A stretch of DNA of 39,668 nucleotides from Sphingomonas bacterium. Its GTDB lineage: Bacteria; Pseudomonadota; Alphaproteobacteria; Sphingomonadales; Sphingomonadaceae. The stretch covers positions 1 to 39,668 of the forward strand of contig NZ_JAQGKZ010000013.1 in assembly GCF_028289855.1 (NCBI RefSeq), in the 5' to 3' direction. The notes under the pieces were generated by a model. The model ran no database searches. It had not been told where the DNA came from and worked only from the letters and a program-made list of their open reading frames with translations. A program made the translations under genes and the position numbers. Below, piece by piece: positions 33,835-39,668 of this stretch (positions are counted from its first letter, which is position 1; each line of letters begins with the position of its first letter).

Positions 33835-34610
33835 GGCTCGCCGACAGCCATTGCCACCTCAACTACAAGGGCTTGGCCGAGCAGCAGGCCGATATACTGA
33901 CTCGCGCGCGCGCCAGCGGCGTGGTCGCGATGCTCAATATCTCGACCCGCGAGCGCGAATGGGATGACGTTATCGCCGTCGCGGACGCGCATGACGACGT
34001 CTGGGCAACGGTCGGGATTCACCCGCACGAGGCCGATCAGCACGCGCACGTGGACGCCGCCAAACTGATCGAGCGCGCCACGCACCCACGCGTCGTCGGA
34101 ATCGGCGAATCGGGGCTCGATTATTATTACGATCGTTCCGACCGCGAGCGGCAGCGCGCCAGTTTCCGCGCGCATCTGGCGGCGAGCCGCGAAACCGGGC
34201 TGCCGATCGTCGTTCACACGCGAGACGCGGAGGAGGACACGATCGACATCCTGCGCGATGAGATGGGGAAGGGGGCCTATCCCGGCGTCATCCATTGTTT
34301 CACCGCCAGCGGGAATTTCGCCGACAAGGCACTGGATCTGGGCCTGTACATCTCGATTTCGGGCATCGTGACCTTCAAGAACGCCAAGGATCTTCAGGAA
34401 ATCGCCGCGCGCCTCCCGCTCGACCGGCTGCTGATCGAAACGGACGCGCCGTTCCTCGCGCCGGTCCCCCACCGCGGACGAACCGGCGAGCCGGCGTTCG
34501 TCGCCGACACCTGTCGATTTCTGGCGCAATTGCGCGGCGAAGATGCCGACGATCTGGCCGACGCAACACGCGTCAACTTCCACAAATTATTCGCTAAAAC
34601 TGCCGAATGA
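33831..34610 (+). CDS. tatD: TatD family metal-dependent hydrolase
   Basis: A 259-residue TIM-barrel hydrolase (YcfH/TatD type). The metal ligands are visible as DSHCHL (residues 5-10), IGESGLDYYYDRS with the bridging Glu, VVHTRDAEEDT, IHCFTASGNF and IETDAPFLAP. TatD proteins show 3'-5' exonuclease or D-aminoacyl-tRNA deacylase activity; which applies here is unknown. The placement after metG is conserved in many bacteria. Overlaps its neighbours by ATGA on both sides. Confidence 0.93.
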   Translation: MRLADSHCHLNYKGLAEQQADILTRARASGVVAMLNISTREREWDDVIAVADAHDDVWATVGIHPHEADQHAHVDAAKLIERATHPRVVGIGESGLDYYYDRSDRERQRASFRAHLAASRETGLPIVVHTRDAEEDTIDILRDEMGKGAYPGVIHCFTASGNFADKALDLGLYISISGIVTFKNAKDLQEIAARLPLDRLLIETDAPFLAPVPHRGRTGEPAFVADTCRFLAQLRGEDADDLADATRVNFHKLFAKTAE

Positions 34611-35377
34611 AGGTTCGCATTCTCGGCTGTGGAACGTCGTCGGGGGTGCCGCGGATCGGCAACGACTGGGGCGGGTGTGACCCCGAAGACTCGCGCAACC
34701 GCCGGACGCGGGCGTCGATCATGATCGAGACTGCCACGACGCGCATTCTGGTCGACACCGGCCCCGACATGCGCGAACAGTTGCTGGTGGCGGGCGTGGA
34801 CAGCGTTGACGCCGTGATCTGGACGCACGATCATGCCGATCACACCCACGGCATCGATGATCTCCGCCAGATCTATCATGCGATGCGAAAGCCCGTGCAG
34901 GGATATGCCCGGCCCGGAACGGCGAAGATACTGCGCGACCGGTTCGCTTATGTATTCGAAGGGCTGGACGGCTATCCGCCGACCGTCGACCTAAGTGAGT
35001 TGCCCGACAAACTGACGGTAGGTGACATTGAGATCAGTGCGACCGACCAGCCGCACGCCAACATTACCTCCGCCGGATTGCGCTTCGATAGCGGAACCGG
35101 ATCGATCGGATATGCTACCGATTTCAACGTAATGACTGACGATATGCGCGCGCTGTATCAGAATCTCGACGTCTGGATCGTCGATATCCTGCGCCGCCGT
35201 CCGCACCCGAGCCATCCGCATTTGGCCGAGGCGCTGCCGTGGATCGACCAACTCTCCCCATGCCACACCGCGCTGACTCATCTCGACCAATCGATGGACT
35301 ATGCGTCGTTGCTCGCGGAACTGCCCGCGGGCGTGGTACCGGCGCACGATGGGCTCGAATTCGAGGTTGAGCGATGA
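34607..35377 (+). CDS. metallo-beta-lactamase fold hydrolase (PhnP/RNase Z-like)
   Basis: A 256-residue MBL-fold protein. The metal motif is T73-HDHADH in IWTHDHADHTHGIDDL. An early GCGTSSGVPRIG and a late HLDQSMDY histidine complete the site. The N-terminus is that of the PhnP-like branch with phosphodiesterase activity. The substrate is unknown. It follows tatD in the metG-tatD order seen in many alphaproteobacteria, which suggests a role in nucleic acid or nucleotide turnover. Confidence 0.9.
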   Translation: MKVRILGCGTSSGVPRIGNDWGGCDPEDSRNRRTRASIMIETATTRILVDTGPDMREQLLVAGVDSVDAVIWTHDHADHTHGIDDLRQIYHAMRKPVQGYARPGTAKILRDRFAYVFEGLDGYPPTVDLSELPDKLTVGDIEISATDQPHANITSAGLRFDSGTGSIGYATDFNVMTDDMRALYQNLDVWIVDILRRRPHPSHPHLAEALPWIDQLSPCHTALTHLDQSMDYASLLAELPAGVVPAHDGLEFEVER

Positions 35378-35976
35378 CCGACCAGACCGGCAATGCGATC
35401 TTTTACGCGCTGCTCTTGATCCTGCCGCTGTCGGCGCTGTTCGCGCGGCGGCTGCCACTGGGGCGCGTCGCATTGATGTCCTTGGCGTGGATCGGCATTT
35501 TTGCCACCGGACTGATGATCGTCGCGCTGGTAAATCGCAACGAATGGCTGGTGTCGGGTGCGCGTGAGATGTTTTACGGTCGCGATCAGTCGGTGATCGG
35601 CAACGAAGTCCGCATCGCGATGGCCGATGACGGTCATTTCTACGCCCGTGCGACGATCAACGGCGTCGAGCGCACATTGTTGGTCGATAGTGGTGCCAGC
35701 TATACCAGCCTGTCGACGGCCAGCGCAGCGGACGCCAAGGTCGCGATCGACAGTATGTCACCGCAAATCCCGCTGGACACCGCGAATGGTCAGGTCCTGG
35801 CGCAGCCCGCGACGATCGCCGAGCTCAAGGTCGGCGGCATCATCGCCACCGACGCGCCGGCAGTCGTATCCGAATCGTTCGGCGATGAGGACGTACTCGG
35901 CATGAGTTTCCTGTCGCGGCTCAAATCCTGGCGGGTGGAGGGGAAGACGCTCATCCTGATCCCGCAATCCCGCTAG
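35374..35976 (+). CDS. membrane-anchored retropepsin-like aspartic protease
   Basis: A 200-residue protein with two N-terminal membrane segments (FYALLLILPLSALFA and VALMSLAWIGIFATGLMIVA). A single retropepsin-like domain from about residue 80 follows, with the catalytic D105-S-G-A in LLVDSGASYTSLS and the later flap and LGMSFLSRLKSWRVEGKTLIL. This is the TIGR02281-type family of clan AA proteases found in alphaproteobacteria. It would act as a dimer on the periplasmic side; the target is unknown. It is coupled to the upstream hydrolase by ATGA. Confidence 0.88.
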   Translation: MTDQTGNAIFYALLLILPLSALFARRLPLGRVALMSLAWIGIFATGLMIVALVNRNEWLVSGAREMFYGRDQSVIGNEVRIAMADDGHFYARATINGVERTLLVDSGASYTSLSTASAADAKVAIDSMSPQIPLDTANGQVLAQPATIAELKVGGIIATDAPAVVSESFGDEDVLGMSFLSRLKSWRVEGKTLILIPQSR

Positions 35977-36001
35977 ACTTTACATAATGTATATTATCAA
36001 T

Positions 36002-36118
36002 CTAGGAATGGGATTTGGAGCTGTCGTTCATTGCAATCGATGTTTTTGGGCGCACCGTCTTTTGCGGAGCGGCAAGCGCGGTCGCACCCAGCATCGTCAC
36101 CAGAAGGAGCGCCTTCAT
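36002..36118 (-). CDS. 38-residue exported peptide
   Basis: A very small gene: MKALLLVTMLGATALAA is a textbook signal peptide, followed by a short basic, Ser-rich remainder (PQKTVRPKTSIAMNDSSKSH). ATG 36118 has GGAG eight bases upstream. It is divergent from mazG and convergent with the retropepsin gene. No family is known to me. The signal peptide plus ribosome binding site support it; a chance open frame cannot be excluded. Confidence 0.55.
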   Translation of the reverse strand: MKALLLVTMLGATALAAPQKTVRPKTSIAMNDSSKSHS

Positions 36119-36206
36119 CTGTCGATCTCCGCTTGAACGTCGAACTCGCCAGTGCCGCGTTATACACATGGCCTGCGGGGTAGCGAGGTTGTTATAAGGC
36201 GAGCGT

Positions 36207-36980
36207 ATGAACCGTCCTCCCCAAATTCCGCGGCCTGGAATCGACATCGAGCGCCTCGTCGCGATCATGGCGCGGTTGCGCGATCCCGAGCGTGGTTGCG
36301 AATGGGATACGGTGCAGACTTTCGCGACGATCGCGCCGTACACGATCGAGGAAGCCTATGAGGTCGCCGACGCGTGTCAGCGTGGCGACATGGCCGATCT
36401 CAAGGACGAGCTCGGCGACTTACTGCTTCAGGTCGTGTTCCATGCCCGCATGGCGGAGGAAGGCGGTGACTTTGCGCTCAACGACGTGGTCGCATCGATC
36501 TGCGACAAGATGGAGCGTCGTCACCCGCATATCTTCGGCGATGCGGCCGAGGGTGGCCACTATCTGTGGGAACAGATCAAGGCCGAAGAACGTGGCGCCA
36601 AGGGTGCCGAGAGTGCGCTCGACGGTGTGGCGATTGGCCTTCCGGCATTGCTCCGTGCCGAAAAACTCCAGAAGCGCGCCGCGCGCACCGGGTTCGACTG
36701 GCCCGATCCGAGCGGAGCACGCGTCAAGATCGACGAGGAACTTGCTGAGGTCGAGACAGCCACGACCGACGCCGAGCGCGAAGAAGAGATTGGCGACCTG
36801 TTGTTTGCGACGGTAAACTGGGCGCGTAAATTGGGGATCGACGCTGAAGCGGCTTTACGCTCGGCAAGTGCGAAGTTCGAACGGCGGTTCAAGGCGATGG
36901 AAGCGGCGGATACCGGCTTCGCGTCGCGCAGCCTCGATGAGCAGGAAGCGCTCTGGCAGCGCGTTAAGAGAGGAATCTAA
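36207..36980 (+). CDS. mazG: nucleoside triphosphate pyrophosphohydrolase MazG
   Basis: A 257-residue protein with two MazG repeats. The first has CEWDTVQTF, TIEEAYEVADA and the metal-binding ELGDLLLQVVFHARMAEE; the second has the same helix as EEEIGDLLFATVNWARKLG. The linking KLQKRAARTGFDWPD is typical. It hydrolyses NTPs to NMP and PPi and tempers (p)ppGpp responses in other species. Its stop shares CTAA (36977-36980) with that of the convergent hflX. Confidence 0.95.
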   Translation: MNRPPQIPRPGIDIERLVAIMARLRDPERGCEWDTVQTFATIAPYTIEEAYEVADACQRGDMADLKDELGDLLLQVVFHARMAEEGGDFALNDVVASICDKMERRHPHIFGDAAEGGHYLWEQIKAEERGAKGAESALDGVAIGLPALLRAEKLQKRAARTGFDWPDPSGARVKIDEELAEVETATTDAEREEEIGDLLFATVNWARKLGIDAEAALRSASAKFERRFKAMEAADTGFASRSLDEQEALWQRVKRGI

Positions 36981-38266
36981 GGGCGGGTTTCAAACCGCTC
37001 ATAGTCGCGCGGCGCCATCCGCACGTCGTAGATTGCGCTGTCCCCTTCGACCACCTGCCTCAGAACGTCGCCATGCTGGTGGAGCCACGCCGCCCCCGCC
37101 CCGTCCGCCGCATCGAGCGTGATCGAGTAACGTCGATGTGCGGCAGTCAGTTTGGCGGCAACCTCGGCGATCAGGTCATCGACCCCTTCCCCGGTCATCG
37201 CCGAGATCGCGACGACATCGTCGCGGTGCCCGGCCTCGTTGAGCGCATCGATACGGTCATCGCCGTGGAGCAGGTCGACCTTGTTCCACGCCTCGAACCG
37301 CGGCGTCGCATCGGCCACGCCAATCTCGCGCAGCACCTTCTCGACATCGGCGCGCTGTGCCTCGCTGTCGGGATGCGCGATATCGCGAACGTGGATCAGC
37401 AAGTCGGCCGTCACCACTTCCTCTAGCGTAGCCTTGAACGCTGCGACCAATTGCGTCGGCAGTTCGGAAACGAAGCCGACCGTGTCGGACACGATCGCCT
37501 TGTCGATCCCCGGCAGCGAAATCTGCCGCAGCGTCGGGTCTAGCGTCGCGAACAGCAAGTCTTCCGCCATGACGTCAGCCCCGGTCAGGCGATTGAAAAG
37601 CGTCGATTTTCCGGCGTTGGTATAGCCAACGAGGGCGATGATCGGCCACGGCGCGCGCTGGCGCCGGTCGCGGTGGAGGCCGCGGGTGCGGCTGACCTGA
37701 TCGAGCTCCTTCTTCAACCGCGCCATGCGGTCGCGGATCAAGCGGCGATCAGCTTCGATCTGCGTTTCCCCTGGACCACCTAGGAAGCCGAACCCACCGC
37801 GCTGACGTTCAAGGTGAGTCCAACTCCGGACCAATCGACCCGCCTGGTAATCGAGATGCGCGAGTTCGACCTGCAATCGTCCCTCGGCGGTCGCAGCGCG
37901 CTCGCCGAAGATTTCGAGGATCAGCCCGGTACGGTCGATAACCTTGGCTTCGAGCGCGGTTTCGAGGTTGCGTTGCTGCACCGGCGTCAAGCTGGCGTCG
38001 AACACGACCAGCCCCGCCTCCTCCATCCGCACCTGCGCGGCGAGTTGCTCGACCTGCCCCGACCCGATCAGCGTCGCCGGTTTGGGTGCGCGGACGCGGA
38101 AAGCGATCTTGTCGACCACCTCGACCCCGATCGCCAGCGCCAGGCCACCCGTCTCCGCCAGCCGAGCCTCGGCATCGCGGCTCGCCTTGCCTTGGTCGGG
38201 CAGTACGACGATCGCCCTCGCCCCGCGGGCGAAGTCGTCGCGGTCACGTTCGAAACCGGTGCTCAA
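36977..38266 (-). CDS. hflX: ribosome-associated GTPase HflX
   Basis: A 429-residue GTPase. The N-terminal ATP-binding domain has [11 protein letters not shown], and [19 protein letters not shown] is the hallmark that leads into the G domain with G1 [12 protein letters not shown] (about 213-224), G3 DTVGF and G4 NKVD. HflX splits stalled 70S ribosomes under stress. The start is TTG 38266, which overlaps the hfq stop in TTGA; no ATG or GTG lies nearby in frame. The hfq-hflX order is conserved in proteobacteria. Confidence 0.95.
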   Translation of the reverse strand: MSTGFERDRDDFARGARAIVVLPDQGKASRDAEARLAETGGLALAIGVEVVDKIAFRVRAPKPATLIGSGQVEQLAAQVRMEEAGLVVFDASLTPVQQRNLETALEAKVIDRTGLILEIFGERAATAEGRLQVELAHLDYQAGRLVRSWTHLERQRGGFGFLGGPGETQIEADRRLIRDRMARLKKELDQVSRTRGLHRDRRQRAPWPIIALVGYTNAGKSTLFNRLTGADVMAEDLLFATLDPTLRQISLPGIDKAIVSDTVGFVSELPTQLVAAFKATLEEVVTADLLIHVRDIAHPDSEAQRADVEKVLREIGVADATPRFEAWNKVDLLHGDDRIDALNEAGHRDDVVAISAMTGEGVDDLIAEVAAKLTAAHRRYSITLDAADGAGAAWLHQHGDVLRQVVEGDSAIYDVRMAPRDYERFETRP

Positions 38267-38754
38267 TCCTCGGTGGATTCCGTTGAATCTTCTGATAAAT
38301 TCAACGGCCGCGCCGGTTGAATGGTCGATACCGCGTGCTTGTAGACCAACTGCGCCATCCCTTCGCGTTCAAGCAGCATGCAGAACAGATCGAACGACGC
38401 AATGTGTCCCTGCAGCATGACGCCGTTGACCAGAAACATCGTCACGCTGTCTTCAGACTTGCGCACGGCATTGAGGAAGATTTCCTGGAGCAGCGGCTGC
38501 TTCTTCTGCGCCTCCCCCACCGCGTCGACTATTGCGGCGACGTCGATCGGGTTGGACGGCATGATCGTCGAGATCGCGTGCTTATAAATTAGCTGCGACT
38601 GGCCGTCGCGGCGCAGCAGCACGCTGAAATTGTCGAACCACGTCACGATACCCTGAAGCTTGACGCCTTTGACGAGGAACATCGTCACCGGTGTTTTCGC
38701 CTTGCGTAGCGCGTTGAGGAACAGATCCTGGAGCGAGGTTTGCTTGTCGGCCAT
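38263..38754 (-). CDS. hfq: RNA chaperone Hfq with two tandem Sm domains
   Basis: A 163-residue protein that contains two full Hfq domains, where E. coli Hfq has one in 102 residues. Domain 1 (residues 7-70) starts [14 protein letters not shown], has [11 protein letters not shown] and YKHAIST. Domain 2 (88-151) starts [14 protein letters not shown], has [11 protein letters not shown] and YKHAVST. A helical linker (about 71-87) joins them, and a short acidic tail follows. Both keep the proximal-face Gln (9 and 90) and the YKHA motif. The rim is basic in domain 1 (RKAK) but acidic in domain 2 (RKSED). Both have Phe where E. coli has Tyr25. It would form a pseudo-hexamer of three chains. ATG 38754 has AAGGA six bases upstream. 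Confidence 0.97.
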   Translation of the reverse strand: MADKQTSLQDLFLNALRKAKTPVTMFLVKGVKLQGIVTWFDNFSVLLRRDGQSQLIYKHAISTIMPSNPIDVAAIVDAVGEAQKKQPLLQEIFLNAVRKSEDSVTMFLVNGVMLQGHIASFDLFCMLLEREGMAQLVYKHAVSTIQPARPLNLSEDSTESTED

Positions 38755-38772
38755 TATCGGTCCTTGGTTTTG

Positions 38773-38807
38773 GCGGGATGTACCCCGCTAGGCGCCGTTT
38801 TCCGGCG
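38773..38807 (-). promoter_or_regulatory. two hairpins in the hfq leader
   Basis: Between ntrX and hfq, CGCCG/CGGCG (arms 38793-38797 and 38803-38807) and GCGGG/CCCGC (arms 38773-38777 and 38784-38788) can each fold. They lie close upstream of the hfq ribosome binding site. They could matter for hfq autoregulation; no T run follows on the minus strand. Confidence 0.35.
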
Positions 38808-38879
38808 TCTGAAGCGCTCACCCGTCCGGCTCGCGCATCGGCAATGTATGGTGGGCGGCGCCTTACGTCCAGCGCGGAC

Positions 38880-39668
38880 CTAATCTTCGCGGCTGTCGGT
38901 AATCCCGAGCAGCTTGAGTTTCCGGTGCAACGCCGACCGCTCCATCCCGATAAAGGTCGCGGTGCGTGAGATATTGCCCGAGAAACGCCGGATCTGGACG
39001 CGAAGATATTCGCGCTCGAATGTCTCGCGCGCCTCACGCAGCGGCGCTCCCATCATCGCCGAGGCTCCCGCCCCGTCGCCATTGCCGCCGAGCACCTCGG
39101 CGGGGAGCAGATCGACGTCGATCCGGCCGATGCGGTCGCCGGGCGCGAGAATGATCGTGCGCTCGACCACGTTGCGGAGCTGGCGGACGTTGCCCGGCCA
39201 TTCATAGCTTTGCAGCGCCACCATGGCGTCGTCGGCGACTTCGGGCGTCGGCACGCGGCGTTCGTTGGCGTAATGCGCGACGAAATGCTCGACCAGCGCA
39301 GGAATGTCTTCGCGCCGCTCAGTCAGCGACGGAATCGCCACGGGAACGACGTTGAGCCGGTAATAAAGATCCTCGCGGAAACGTCCCTCGGCGATTTCGT
39401 CGGTGAGGTTACGCGCGGTCGCCGAGACGACGCGGACATCGACCTTGACCGTGCGCTGGCCGCCGACACGGGTGAAACTCTGGTCGGTCAGCACGCGCAG
39501 AATCCGGCCCTGCGTCGCGATCGGCATGTCGGCGATTTCGTCGAGGAATAACGTGCCGCCATGCGCCTGTTCGAGCAGGCCGGGGCGGACGAGATCCCCG
39601 CCCTCTTCGACGCCGAACAATTCCTCCTCGACGCGCTCCGGCGTCATGCGCGCGGCGCTGCAGATAAT
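38880..39668 (-). CDS. ntrX: NtrX-type response regulator, C-terminal part (gene cut by window edge)
   Basis: About 262 C-terminal residues of a sigma54-type AAA+ response regulator. Visible are the region after Walker A (EEELFGVEEGG), Walker B GGTLFLDEIADMP, the R-finger stretch FREDLYYRLNVVPVAIPSL, EWPGNVRQLRNVVER, and a Fis-type helix-turn-helix ending GMERSALHRKLKLLGI. The GAFTGA loop that contacts sigma54 is absent: the sequence goes from FGVEEGG directly to LVRPGLLEQAHGG. NtrX proteins are known to lack or vary it. With NtrY it responds to nitrogen or redox state. It lies 125 bases upstream of hfq, the usual alphaproteobacterial order. The receiver domain is outside the window. Confidence 0.9.
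   Translation of the reverse strand: MICSAARMTPERVEEELFGVEEGGDLVRPGLLEQAHGGTLFLDEIADMPIATQGRILRVLTDQSFTRVGGQRTVKVDVRVVSATARNLTDEIAEGRFREDLYYRLNVVPVAIPSLTERREDIPALVEHFVAHYANERRVPTPEVADDAMVALQSYEWPGNVRQLRNVVERTIILAPGDRIGRIDVDLLPAEVLGGNGDGAGASAMMGAPLREARETFEREYLRVQIRRFSGNISRTATFIGMERSALHRKLKLLGITDSRED

Overview
The window is ordinary, compactly organised chromosomal DNA from a high-GC alphaproteobacterium. The best match is the Sphingomonadaceae (Sphingomonas-like). The reasons are the ntrX-hfq-hflX order typical of alphaproteobacteria, an Hfq made of two Sm domains in one chain, and a bamA-skp-fabZ cluster from which the lipid A genes lpxD and lpxA are absent, as expected in a group that carries glycosphingolipids instead of lipopolysaccharide. 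Short palindromic intergenic repeats also fit. There is no prophage, transposon, CRISPR array or rRNA operon. I recognise 41 protein genes (two cut by the window ends) and one tRNA.

Layout. 1-9137: edge of a dicarboxylate/cation symporter gene, an exported M24 peptidase, alaS, an exported protein of unknown function coupled to a CPA2 K+/H+ antiporter, a flavin monooxygenase and icd. 9398-11101: psd-pssA (phosphatidylethanolamine synthesis) and, convergent with it, a 73-residue membrane protein whose promoter carries two perfect alphaproteobacterial LexA-type boxes. 11454-22930: the translation and envelope superoperon rpsB, tsf, pyrH, frr, uppS, cdsA, dxr, rseP, bamA, skp, fabZ, with a structured leader before rpsB and two palindromic repeats around tsf. 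22956-27219: a small membrane protein, rpmE, and a cyclic-di-GMP locus (stand-alone PilZ protein, MarR regulator, membrane PAS-GGDEF-EAL-PilZ protein). 27346-27535: a ladder of short hairpins followed by tRNA-Ser(UGA). 27630-35976: a same-strand run of mltB-like, rlpA, dac, tmk, holB, metG, tatD, a metallo-beta-lactamase-fold hydrolase and a membrane retropepsin-like protease. 36002-39668: a 38-residue exported peptide, mazG, and the opposite-strand ntrX-hfq-hflX group.

How the genes work together. The central block joins translation (S2, EF-Ts, ribosome recycling, L31) with envelope building: undecaprenyl-PP and CDP-diacylglycerol synthesis, the MEP isoprenoid pathway, RseP proteolysis, BamA/Skp outer-membrane protein assembly and FabZ fatty acid synthesis. 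The 27.6-30.7 kb group remodels peptidoglycan. Translational coupling is heavy: adjacent genes repeatedly share four bases, and at five of nine such junctions the downstream start is GTG or TTG. Three convergent pairs also share four bases through mutually overlapping stop codons.

The observations most worth a second look are the predicted SOS-controlled small membrane protein (10880-11243), the tandem Hfq (38263-38754), the collapsed lipid A cluster (21816-23257), the nested rpsB leader (11454-11536), the hairpin ladder beside tRNA-Ser (27346-27445) and three cysteine pairs in BamA. Everything here was read by eye; no database search or folding program was run.
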